From an uncultured Gemmatimonadota bacterium (GTDB taxonomy: Bacteria > Gemmatimonadota > Gemmatimonadetes > Gemmatimonadales > Gemmatimonadaceae): 64,000 nt of DNA. Location: NCBI GenBank assembly GCA_903910555.1, contig CAIVZZ010000029.1, forward strand, positions 183,119 through 247,118, read 5' to 3'. The notes below the pieces were generated by a model. The model was not told the origin of the DNA, searched no databases, and worked only from the letters and a program-made list of their open reading frames with translations. Numbering within the stretch: position 1 is the first letter of the stretch; every line of letters begins with the position of its first letter. Shown here in pieces: positions 17,402 to 25,284 of the stretch. Both the position numbers and the translations under genes were made by a program.

Positions 17402-20071
17402 ATGCCGCGCACTCCTTCCCGCTTCTTCCAGTTCCCGTGGCGCTCGCGCGCGCAGATCGCGCGCGACGTCGACACCGAACTCGATTTTCATCTCGAGATG
17501 CGCGTGAGCGAACTGGTCGCGCAGGGCTTGTCCGCCGATGATGCGCGCAAACGCGCGCATGACGAATTCGGCGATCTCGAGTTCACCCGCAGTTACTGCC
17601 GCAACGTGGACAACGCATCAGATAGATCGGTGCGCACCGCCGATCGCCTCGACGAACTTCGCCAGGACGCTGCATACGCCCTGCGCACGCTGCGACGCAG
17701 TCCGGGATTTGCAATCGTTTCGATCGTCACGCTCGCACTCGCAATCGGCGCGAACACCGCGATTTTCAGCGTGGCGCAGGCGGTGCTGCTCAAGCCGCTC
17801 CCGTACGCGGCACCGGGATCGCTCGTGGCATTTTACGAAGGCCATCCGAAAGTACCGAACCAGCGGCTGGGCTTGTCGGCGCCGAATCTCGCCGATTATA
17901 CAACCCAGCAACATTCGCTCAGCGGCATCGCGTCCTATTACACGCGGATCGCCACGTGGCGATCCGGGAACTCCGATCCACAAATCGCGACGGTCACGTC
18001 GGTCACAGCGAACATGTTCGACGTGCTCGGCGTGCCCGCATGGCGTGGCCGCACCTTTGCCGCCGGCGAAGGCGCCGACGCGAACAGCACGAAAGTCGTG
18101 CTCTCCTATCAGTTCTGGCAGACCGCGCTCGGCGGCGATGCGACCATCGTCGGCCGCACGATCACGGTCTACAACAAACCATACGACGTCATCGGCATCA
18201 TGCCGCGCGGATTCACGCGTGGGAACAACGAGGCATTCTGGGTTCCGTTCGATTTCGCCGACGATCTCTCGCGTGCTGCCGTGACGCGCAAGCAGCACGT
18301 TTACGAATGCCTCGCGCGCATCAAGCCTGGCATCACGCTTCAAGCCGCTCAGGCGGATCTCGCGGCGATCTCGGCGCGGCTCGATGCGGATTATCCCGAC
18401 ATCAACTCCGATCTTCGCGCGACACTCACGCCGCTGCGCGAGGCAATGGGGCGCAGCGTGCGCGACCCGGTGTTGCTCCTGCTCGGCGCCGCGCTGCTCA
18501 TTCTGCTTATTGCATGCGCGAATCTCGCGAACGTCACGCTCTCGCGAAGCATGGGTCGCAAAACCGAAATGGCCGTACGCGCTGCACTCGGCGCAGGCCG
18601 CGGCCGTCTCGCGCGGCAGCTGCTGACCGAATCCATGATCCTCTCGATTGTCGGCGGCGCCTGCGGCGTGCTGTTGGCGATCGTCGGAACGCGCGCGCTG
18701 CTCGCGGTCAATCCGCACGTGCTGCCGGGTGTTTTTGAAATCGGCATCGACGGACGCATCCTGTTGTTCAGCGTCGCCGTGTCAGTCGGCACGGGTATTC
18801 TCTTTGGATTTGCGCCGGCTATTTCCGCCGCGCGTGCGGATTTGCAGACCGCGCTGAAGGATCGTGGTCGCGGCGGCACCGGCAGCCGCGCGAGCGAACG
18901 GCTTCGTCACATGCTCGTCGTCGCGCAGGTGAGTCTTGCCGTGATGCTGTTGATCGGCGCGGGATTGCTCGTGCGCAGTTTCCGTGAAGTCTCGACGGTT
19001 CATCTTGGCTACGATCCATCCAACGTCATGACCGCGCAGCTTCGCGTTGACGGCGCGCGCTACGATTCAATCTCCGCCGTCAATCAATTCTACGACGACG
19101 TCCTCGGTGCGATCGCGAGAACACCGGGCGTCGTGGCAGCGGGAGCATCGATGGCCGCACCCGCGCAGGGAAAACAGTTCAGCACGAAGTTCGTCGAGGG
19201 AGCACCGCCCCCAACAGGCACGCCGCCGGACATCGGCTACAACATGGTGCGTGGTGACTATTTCAAAGCGCTGAAAATTCCGATGGTTGCGGGGCGCATG
19301 TTCAATGCGACGGACACGCCCAACGGCCCGAAGGTCTCGATCATCAATGAATCCGCCGCGCATGCGTACTTCCCGAACGGCAACGCCGTGGGAAGCCGCG
19401 TTCGCATCGGACCGAATCCCGCTGCGGACTGGGTAACGATCGTCGGCGTAGTCGGTGACATGCGCGACGCCGCAAACTGGGCCGCACCCGTGCCGTCGAT
19501 CTACGACAACGCCGCACAGGAAACGTGGTGGCGTTCTCTCTCGGTTGTCGTGCGCACGAGCGGCGATCCAATGACCGTGGTCCCCGCGATTCGGGCCGCC
19601 GTGAAAGCTGCGGATCCCACGCTCGCACTGCGCGATGTCGAGACGCTCGATGAAGTGATCGGCGTCAGTCTCTCGGCGCGCCGCTTCGCGCTGGGACTCG
19701 CCGCCTGCTTCGCCATACTGGCGCTCATACTCGCGGCGGTCGGCATCTATGGAGTGCTCGCATACTCCGTGAATGCGAGAACCCGCGAGTTCGGCGTGCG
19801 GCTCGCGCTTGGCGCAACAGGCCGTGACGTCATGATACTCGTGCTTCGTCAGGGATTCGGCTGGTCTGTTGCCGGGCTCGCGATCGGCATTGGCGGCGCA
19901 CTCGCGTTCGGGCGACTGCTCGCGAGCTCGCTCTATGGTGTCAGCGCGACTGACAGCACGACGTATATCGCCGTCGTGTTTGGACTTCTTGTCGTTGTGC
20001 TGATCGCATGCGTCGTGCCGGCCAGCCGCGCGACGCGTGTCGATCCTATTAACAGCCTGCGCGCAGAGTAG
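17402..20071 (+). CDS. ADOP-type ABC transporter permease
   Basis: An 889-residue protein. A PadR-associated cytoplasmic N-terminal domain (about 1-95: DTELDFHLEMRVSELVAQG, ARKRAHDEFGD) is followed by two MacB-periplasmic-core plus FtsX modules. Module 1 begins DAAYALRTLRRSPGFAIV; its FtsX part has LLLLGAALLILLIACANLANV. Module 2 begins near HMLVVAQVSLAVMLLIGAG and ends with ILAAVGIYGVLAYSVNARTREFGVRLALGA and VDPINSLRAE. The duplicated arrangement is that of acidobacterial-type orphan permeases, which lack an ATPase gene beside them. Substrate unknown; efflux of a toxic compound is usual for MacB relatives. Confidence 0.92.
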   Translation: MPRTPSRFFQFPWRSRAQIARDVDTELDFHLEMRVSELVAQGLSADDARKRAHDEFGDLEFTRSYCRNVDNASDRSVRTADRLDELRQDAAYALRTLRRSPGFAIVSIVTLALAIGANTAIFSVAQAVLLKPLPYAAPGSLVAFYEGHPKVPNQRLGLSAPNLADYTTQQHSLSGIASYYTRIATWRSGNSDPQIATVTSVTANMFDVLGVPAWRGRTFAAGEGADANSTKVVLSYQFWQTALGGDATIVGRTITVYNKPYDVIGIMPRGFTRGNNEAFWVPFDFADDLSRAAVTRKQHVYECLARIKPGITLQAAQADLAAISARLDADYPDINSDLRATLTPLREAMGRSVRDPVLLLLGAALLILLIACANLANVTLSRSMGRKTEMAVRAALGAGRGRLARQLLTESMILSIVGGACGVLLAIVGTRALLAVNPHVLPGVFEIGIDGRILLFSVAVSVGTGILFGFAPAISAARADLQTALKDRGRGGTGSRASERLRHMLVVAQVSLAVMLLIGAGLLVRSFREVSTVHLGYDPSNVMTAQLRVDGARYDSISAVNQFYDDVLGAIARTPGVVAAGASMAAPAQGKQFSTKFVEGAPPPTGTPPDIGYNMVRGDYFKALKIPMVAGRMFNATDTPNGPKVSIINESAAHAYFPNGNAVGSRVRIGPNPAADWVTIVGVVGDMRDAANWAAPVPSIYDNAAQETWWRSLSVVVRTSGDPMTVVPAIRAAVKAADPTLALRDVETLDEVIGVSLSARRFALGLAACFAILALILAAVGIYGVLAYSVNARTREFGVRLALGATGRDVMILVLRQGFGWSVAGLAIGIGGALAFGRLLASSLYGVSATDSTTYIAVVFGLLVVVLIACVVPASRATRVDPINSLRAE

Positions 20072-20091
20072 GACGCAGCAAGAAAAACGAT

Positions 20092-20955
20092 CTATGGTTT
20101 CCGCAGGCGGAGCAATCCTTCCTGCGCGACCGACGCAACGAGATCACCCGCACGCGAGTAAATCGCCCCGCGTACGAACCCGCGCGCGCCGGTCATCACG
20201 GGGCTCTCCATCGTATACAGGAGCCACTCGTCTGCACGAAACGGACGGTGCAGCCAGAGTGAATGATCGAGCGACGCGAGTTGCAGACCGCGCGTGCGGT
20301 ATCCGATCCCATGCGGCTGCAGCGCCGTCGTGAGCAAACCATAATCCGATGCGTACGCGAGAATCGCCTGATGAATCCACGGCTCCGGCGGCAGCGTGTC
20401 GATCACACGGAACCAGACCTGTCGAGTCGGATCGCGCTTCTCGGGATTGAACGGGTCGAGCGGCGCCACAGGCCGAAAATCGATCGGTCTGTCCTGCGTG
20501 ATCACCGGCCTGAGCTGCTCCGGAATCTGGTGCGCCATCTCGCGAATCAGCGCGAGTTCCGGCGCGAGCGTCTCGGGATCCGGCACCACCGGCATTGTTG
20601 GTTGATGCGAGAATCCTTCCTCGGCGACGTGAAACGACGCCGAGAGATTAAAAATTGCCTGGCCATGCTGAATCGCCGTGACACGACGCGTGGTGAAGCT
20701 CTTTCCGTCGCGCAGCCGATCGACGAAATAGACGATCGGCGCCTTGAGATCGCCCGGCAGGATGAAATATCCGTGCGCGGAATGCGCTTCACGGTCACCG
20801 TCGACCGTCCGCCGTGCGGCAACCAGCGCCTGCGCGAACACCTGGCCGCCGAACACGCGACCGGTGCCAAGGTCGCGGTTCTGTCCGCGGTAGATATTTA
20901 CCTCGAGCGGCTCGAGGTCGAGCAACGCCAGCAACGGATGGGTCGGGTTTGCCAT
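20092..20955 (-). CDS. tesB: Acyl-CoA thioesterase II
   Basis: A 287-residue cytoplasmic double-hotdog thioesterase that hydrolyses acyl-CoA to free acid and CoA. Marks: LLDLEPLEVNIYRGQNRD, GRVFGGQVFAQAL (hotdog 1), SAHGYFILPGDLKAPIVYFV, and the second hotdog with YASDYGLLTTALQPHG and LASLDHSLWLHRPFRADEW. The start at 20955 gives the usual N-terminus MANPTHPLLALLDL; an in-frame upstream start would run into the 53-bp repeat. It is divergent from the 160-residue unknown gene. Confidence 0.93.
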   Translation of the reverse strand: MANPTHPLLALLDLEPLEVNIYRGQNRDLGTGRVFGGQVFAQALVAARRTVDGDREAHSAHGYFILPGDLKAPIVYFVDRLRDGKSFTTRRVTAIQHGQAIFNLSASFHVAEEGFSHQPTMPVVPDPETLAPELALIREMAHQIPEQLRPVITQDRPIDFRPVAPLDPFNPEKRDPTRQVWFRVIDTLPPEPWIHQAILAYASDYGLLTTALQPHGIGYRTRGLQLASLDHSLWLHRPFRADEWLLYTMESPVMTGARGFVRGAIYSRAGDLVASVAQEGLLRLRKP

Positions 20956-20964
20956 AATAGAACG

Positions 20965-21017
20965 GTAATGAAGCAGTTGTCTGACAGCTAACAACTGACG
21001 GCTAACGTCTGATGTCG
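20965..21017. repeat. Dispersed 53-bp intergenic element, copy A
   Basis: It begins GTAATGAAGCAGTTGTCTG. Inside, heptamers alternate: CTGACAG, CTAACAA, CTGACGG, CTAACGT, CTGATGT (20981-21015), i.e. a 14-bp tandem unit. CAGTTGT (20974-20980) and ACAACTG (20991-20997) form a perfect 7-bp inverted repeat with a 10-base loop. Related copies are at 11509-11561 and 31881-31936. It sits between the divergent starts of tesB and the 160-residue gene. Confidence 0.75.
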
Positions 21018-21030
21018 TTTAGTTTAACTC

Positions 21031-21513
21031 ATGACCAATCCCTCCCCATACCGCTCGCTCCCAACCGAGCGCCGCCTCGCGCTGGTTCTCCACGCCATCA
21101 AGACCGGCCGTGAAGCCCGCACGCTCTACACCCAGCGCATCCTCTCTCGTGGCGGCGGCTTCCGTGCCGTCACGCTGAACTCCTGGCCCGCCGAGAAACT
21201 CGCGGCTGAAATTGTCAGGTTGAAAGCCGAGCAGCCGCAGGATGAGCTCGACCTGCTGCACTTGCTCTACGTGCAGCTCGAGCCGGCGATTCAAATCGAC
21301 TTCCTCGACACCGCCCGAGTCGCACACGAGCGGGGCGTCATGGCCGAATCCCTTCAGCCGCCATTTGCTGATGAGGCCGCCGTCCGACTGGCGGCCGACA
21401 AGGTGATAGAGCAACATGGAGCCGACGGCGCGCGTTATCTGCACACGCTCGCGCGCTACAGCGCGGCAGGCTGGCCCGGAATTGAAGCAGTGGTCGAGAA
21501 GCTCAGCGCGTAA
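21031..21513 (+). CDS. Conserved-looking protein of unknown function
   Basis: A 160-residue soluble, mostly helical protein beginning MTNPSPYRSLPTERRLALVLHAIK. No signal peptide, membrane segment or recognised domain. The C-terminal half is rich in Ala/Leu/Glu helices with paired positions such as YLHTLARYSAAGWPGIEAVVEK. It is 25 bp upstream of the M28 peptidase and could share its transcript. Codon use looks like that of neighbouring genes, and the frame fills the gap, so it is probably a real gene. Confidence 0.7.
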   Translation: MTNPSPYRSLPTERRLALVLHAIKTGREARTLYTQRILSRGGGFRAVTLNSWPAEKLAAEIVRLKAEQPQDELDLLHLLYVQLEPAIQIDFLDTARVAHERGVMAESLQPPFADEAAVRLAADKVIEQHGADGARYLHTLARYSAAGWPGIEAVVEKLSA

Positions 21514-21538
21514 TTATTTAAATCGGAGCAGTGGTCCA

Positions 21539-23356
21539 ATGAATTCGATTCGCAGACTGTCCCTCCTTGGCGTCGCAGCCATTCTCGCCGCCGCTCCGCT
21601 CGCCGCACAGGGTCCGGGTGCCGGCGCCTCGTCCGATCCGAACATCGCGCGCATCTGGCGACTCGGCATGGACAGCTCGCATGTGAAGCAGCTCGCGCAG
21701 GCGCTGTTCGACTCCGTCGGGCCTCGCCTCACGGGCAGCCCCGGCCTTCTCGCCGCGAGCAACTGGGCGATCAACCAGTATAAATCGTGGGGAATCGACG
21801 CGAAGCGCGAGAACTACGGCACATGGCGCGGCTGGCGCAGAGGCACGTCGCACATCGATCTCATGGCGCCGCGTGTGCGCTCGCTCGACGGCACAATGCT
21901 CGCGTGGAGCCCCGGCACGAACGGTAAGCCGATCAACGCCGAAGTCATCACGCTGCCGAAGTTCAGCGACAGCACCGAGTTCGTGAAGTGGCTTCCGAAA
22001 GCGAAGGGAAAGATCGTGATGGTCTCGCCTGCATGGCCGACGTGCCGTCCGTCTGAAGACTGGTTCCGCTGGTCGACGCCGGAATCGATGGCGCGCATCG
22101 ACACGGAAATCGCGGTGATGCAGCGCGAGTGGGGACCGATCACGAAGGCCGACGGATCACCCGACAGTACGAAACTCTATCGCGGCACGGGGTACTCGCT
22201 TGCGCTCGGTACGGGCACACTCGGCACGCGGCTCGAGAAGGCCGGAGTGCTGGCGACAATTTCATCGCGTCCGAAAATCGCGGGCTTTCCCAATCCGTTT
22301 CAGACCGCCGGCGCATTTCCAGGTGGTGGACGCGGCGGTCGTGGCGGCGGTGGCCAGCCGGGACCCGCGAGCGATCATGGCGGCGGAGCAAATCCGGGAG
22401 CGCCGGCCGCAGGTGGTTTTGGCGGCGGACGCGGTGGCGCGAACGCACCGCAGGGAAGCGGTGGCTGGGGCACGACAGAAATTTTTGAGACGTACAACAC
22501 GGTCGCACCTGCGGTCACACTCGACTGTGAGGATTACGGTCTCGTGTTCCGCCTCGCCGAGAACAAGCAGAAGCCGATGCTGCGCCTCGATCTCGATGCG
22601 TCGCTGCTCGGTGAGCAGCCGGTATTCAACACGATCGCATCAATCAAAGGCAGCGAGAAGCCGAACGAATACGTGATGCTCTCCGCGCATTTCGACTCGT
22701 GGGATGGGTCATCCGGCGCGACGGACAACGGCACCGGCACGATGATGGCGATGGAGGCGATGCGCATCCTCAAGGCGGTGTATCCGCATCCGAAGCGCAC
22801 GATTCTCGTCGGCCACTGGGCGAGCGAAGAACAGGGACTGAACGGCTCGACCGCGTTCACCGAGGATCACCCCGAAGTGATGAAGGGATTGCAGGCGCTC
22901 TTCAATCAGGATAACGGGACGGGACGGGTTCAGTCGGTGACGTCGTCGGGTCTCTCAGACATCGGCCATCACCTGAAATCGTGGTACGGAAAGCTGCCGC
23001 CGTTTTTCGTGGACAGCACGAGCCATAACGTCGTCTCGTGGGCGTTCAATGACGTCCCCACCGGAAATCCGGGCGGCACCGATGGCGCCGTGTTTGCGTG
23101 CTTCGGCACGCCATCGTTCGGCATGGGCGCGGTCAGCTGGAACTACAACTCGTACACGTGGCACACGAACCGCGACACGTACGACAAGGTTGTGATTGAT
23201 GATGTGAAGCACAATGCAACATTGGCGGCGATGCTCGCCTATCTCGCGTCGGAAGATCCGGATTTCATCAAGCGTGATCGCGCACCGGGAACGTGGCCTG
23301 AGGGATGGCCGGCGAACTGCGGTCATGTTCCGCGCTCCACCAAACCGCGCCTGTAA
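21539..23356 (+). CDS. M28-family exported aminopeptidase-like protein
   Basis: A 605-residue protein; ATG at 21539 opens a signal peptide (MNSIRRLSLLGVAAILAAAPLAAQ). The M28 two-zinc site is complete: His384 (SAHFDSW), Asp396 (GATDNGTG), Glu430/Glu431 (ASEEQGL), Asp458 (NQDNGTG) and His542 (TWHTNRDTY). A low-complexity Gly/Arg-rich stretch (DNA about 22320-22460) is inserted in the segment before the catalytic domain, where a protease-associated domain often sits. Probably periplasmic exopeptidase. The S51 peptidase gene follows 10 bp later. Confidence 0.92.
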   Translation: MNSIRRLSLLGVAAILAAAPLAAQGPGAGASSDPNIARIWRLGMDSSHVKQLAQALFDSVGPRLTGSPGLLAASNWAINQYKSWGIDAKRENYGTWRGWRRGTSHIDLMAPRVRSLDGTMLAWSPGTNGKPINAEVITLPKFSDSTEFVKWLPKAKGKIVMVSPAWPTCRPSEDWFRWSTPESMARIDTEIAVMQREWGPITKADGSPDSTKLYRGTGYSLALGTGTLGTRLEKAGVLATISSRPKIAGFPNPFQTAGAFPGGGRGGRGGGGQPGPASDHGGGANPGAPAAGGFGGGRGGANAPQGSGGWGTTEIFETYNTVAPAVTLDCEDYGLVFRLAENKQKPMLRLDLDASLLGEQPVFNTIASIKGSEKPNEYVMLSAHFDSWDGSSGATDNGTGTMMAMEAMRILKAVYPHPKRTILVGHWASEEQGLNGSTAFTEDHPEVMKGLQALFNQDNGTGRVQSVTSSGLSDIGHHLKSWYGKLPPFFVDSTSHNVVSWAFNDVPTGNPGGTDGAVFACFGTPSFGMGAVSWNYNSYTWHTNRDTYDKVVIDDVKHNATLAAMLAYLASEDPDFIKRDRAPGTWPEGWPANCGHVPRSTKPRL

Positions 23357-23366
23357 TGGAGTCCCT

Positions 23367-24182
23367 ATGCAGCGCAGAGAGTTTTTGACCACGTCCACGC
23401 TCGGCGCCGTGGCAATCAGCGCTGGCCAACTTCGTGACTCCGCGGCGGACATCGCCGCGGAGCCGAAGGGCGCAGTTGATTCTGCGCCGGCCGCCACGCG
23501 GAAGATTCTCATCGCGGGCGGCAACTACGTCGCGCCATTCATTCGCTACATGGCGCAGCTCACGGGCAAACCGCGCCCGAGGATCTGTTTCCTTCCTACT
23601 GCGTCGGCGGATGACGCGGGCGGAATCAACCGGTTCTACGATGCCTGCGCGACGGTGAACGTCGAGCCGCACGTCCAGCGCACGTTTATCGAGAGTCTTT
23701 CGCAGCATCAGAGCTGGTCAGAAGTGCTGCTCTCGATGGACGGCATCGTCGCATCAGGCGGCAACACGCTGAATCAGCAGGCGATCTGGAAGGCGCAGGG
23801 GATCGACGTGGTGCTGCGTGAAGCGTGGAATCGCGGCATTGTACTCGGCGGCGCGAGCGCGGGCTCGCTCTGCTGGTTCGATGAAGGCACGACTGATTCA
23901 AGGCCGCAAGAGCTGACGGTTGTGAAATGCCTTGGCTTCATCAAAGGGAGCCACTCACCGCATTACGACGCAGAGGCAGGACGTCGGCCGCTCTACCAGA
24001 AGCTGATCGCGAGCGGCACGATGGCCCCCGGCTATGCGTGCGACAACGACGCCGGAATTTATTTCGAAGACAATGCCGTGAAGCGCGTGGTATCCGCACG
24101 CGCCGGCGCGAAATGCTATTTCGTCAGCGTCACCGGCGGTGCGGCGATAGAGAAAACGTTGGAACCCGAGCCGATCACATAA
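23367..24182 (+). CDS. S51-family peptidase (dipeptidase E-like)
   Basis: A 271-residue protein with ATG at 23367 behind GGAG. The N-terminus MQRREFLTTSTLG carries a twin-arginine-like RRxF motif and a short hydrophobic stretch, so Tat export is possible. The catalytic core shows ILIAGGNYVAPFIRYMA, GIVASGGNTL and the nucleophile elbow GGASAGSLCW with Ser164, followed by HSPHYDAE, where the histidine is expected. Peptidase E cleaves Asp-Xaa dipeptides; cyanophycinase is the other close relative. It lies in an apparent operon with the M28 peptidase. Confidence 0.9.
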   Translation: MQRREFLTTSTLGAVAISAGQLRDSAADIAAEPKGAVDSAPAATRKILIAGGNYVAPFIRYMAQLTGKPRPRICFLPTASADDAGGINRFYDACATVNVEPHVQRTFIESLSQHQSWSEVLLSMDGIVASGGNTLNQQAIWKAQGIDVVLREAWNRGIVLGGASAGSLCWFDEGTTDSRPQELTVVKCLGFIKGSHSPHYDAEAGRRPLYQKLIASGTMAPGYACDNDAGIYFEDNAVKRVVSARAGAKCYFVSVTGGAAIEKTLEPEPIT

Positions 24183-24206
24183 ACGGCTCGGGCATCCCGC
24201 CGCGCA

Positions 24207-24719
24207 TTACGGCGCCGGCGACGTCGCGAGGTATTTCTCGAGCAGGTCGAAGTTTTCGCCCCACCCTTCGGCCCACCCCGCTTTCATAATCTCGAGCGTC
24301 CACCGTGGATCACGCCCGGGGACGATGTCGATGCGGCCATGCACTGACAGTGTCGTTTTCCCGTCATGCTCGGTGAACTCCACCGTCTGCCTCGATCGAT
24401 GAAACGGCCGCCCGTTCTCATCGCACACCTCATCGTATACCAGCCGCGCGGGCTCGTCTACCTCAATGAATGCCCACTTCGAGAGGTATACGTTTCCGTC
24501 CGTGCAGCGCATGGTCATTTGCAGTGAGCCGCCTGCGCGCGCGTCGACGTGATCGATGATCGGCGGATAAAACCCCTTCGGAATCGCCCAGTGCACGAGA
24601 TGCTTGGGATCAGTCGACATCTTGAACACGAGTGCGCGCGGAGCGTTGAACAGGCGCGAGATGACGATCTCGCAACTCGAACGATCAGCGGGATTCTTTT
24701 CAGCGCCTGGTGCGGACAT
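24207..24719 (-). CDS. SRPBCC/AHSA1-domain protein
   Basis: A 170-residue START-like helix-grip protein. It opens SCEIVISRLFNAPRALVFKMSTDPKHLVHW, the typical first strand and helix, followed by GGSLQMTMRCTDG, EVDEPARLVYDE and a C-terminal helix MKAGWAEGWGENFDLLEKYL. AHSA1-type proteins bind hydrophobic ligands or Hsp90; bacterial ones are mostly unassigned. The gene is convergent with the S51 peptidase and follows ridA on the same strand (17 bp). Confidence 0.88.
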   Translation of the reverse strand: MSAPGAEKNPADRSSCEIVISRLFNAPRALVFKMSTDPKHLVHWAIPKGFYPPIIDHVDARAGGSLQMTMRCTDGNVYLSKWAFIEVDEPARLVYDEVCDENGRPFHRSRQTVEFTEHDGKTTLSVHGRIDIVPGRDPRWTLEIMKAGWAEGWGENFDLLEKYLATSPAP

Positions 24720-24736
24720 TGCGCCTTCCCTCCGAG

Positions 24737-25156
24737 TTAGTGGTGCGAGACGGGTTTGCCGGGCTTGGCGGGCTTCCTCCTCTTAGCGACCAGCTCAATC
24801 TCGACTCGTGCGCCGAGCGGGAGTCCCGCGACCGCAACTGTCGTCCGCGCCGGGTACGGCTTGTTGAACCGCCTCCCGTATGCGCCGTTCATCGCCGGGA
24901 AGTCCGCCATGTCAGTGAGATAGACATTGCACTTGATGACGTGGTCCATCGTGAGGCCCGCATCGCCGAGCACGAGCTCGAGGTTGTCGAACGCCCGCAT
25001 CGTCTGCGCGTCGACATCACCTTCGATCAATTTTCCAGTCGCCGGATCGACGGGCGTCTGACCGGAGAGGTACAGGAGCTTCCCCGCCCACACTCCCGGC
25101 GAATAAGGTCCGAGCGCCGCGGGGCCGCGTTTGCTCTCGACATGTTTGCGTGCCAT
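24737..25156 (-). CDS. ridA: RidA-family enamine/imine deaminase
   Basis: A 139-residue protein. RidA proteins hydrolyse reactive enamines/imines made by PLP enzymes. Marks: ALGPYSPGVWAGKLLYLSGQTP, DAQTMRAFDNLELVLGDAGL, KCNVYLTDMADFPAMNGAY and PARTTVAVAGLPLGARVEIE, including the conserved Arg in PARTTV. A basic C-terminal tail (KRRKPAKPGKPVSHH) goes beyond the usual length. AAGGA lies 8 bases before the start. A perfect TATAAT is found on this strand at 25208-25213. Confidence 0.92.
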   Translation of the reverse strand: MARKHVESKRGPAALGPYSPGVWAGKLLYLSGQTPVDPATGKLIEGDVDAQTMRAFDNLELVLGDAGLTMDHVIKCNVYLTDMADFPAMNGAYGRRFNKPYPARTTVAVAGLPLGARVEIELVAKRRKPAKPGKPVSHH

Positions 25157-25207
25157 TCGAATCGTCCTTGAGCGTATCGCTCGCTAGAGTCGCGTTGATG
25201 TACCACA

Positions 25208-25213
25208 ATTATA
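25208..25213 (-). promoter_or_regulatory. Candidate -10 box for ridA
   Basis: TATAAT read on the minus strand, about 52 bases before the ridA start. No convincing -35 box lies 16-18 bases upstream (AGACGG at the right distance), so this is a tentative call. Confidence 0.35.
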
Positions 25214-25220
25214 TCGTTGG

Positions 25221-25272
25221 CAATCAACAACCGTCTGTTGTCACGTCTGCCGTCCACCGTCCGCCGTCCATT
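25221..25272. repeat. Heptamer-phased degenerate spacer between ridA and the M24 peptidase
   Basis: Consecutive 7-mers GTCTGCC, GTCCACC, GTCCGCC, GTCCATT occupy 25245-25272, preceded by CCGTCTG and TTGTCAC. On the opposite strand these read as repeats of GGACGGY. Confidence 0.6.
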
Positions 25273-25284
25273 CATCAAAAGCAC

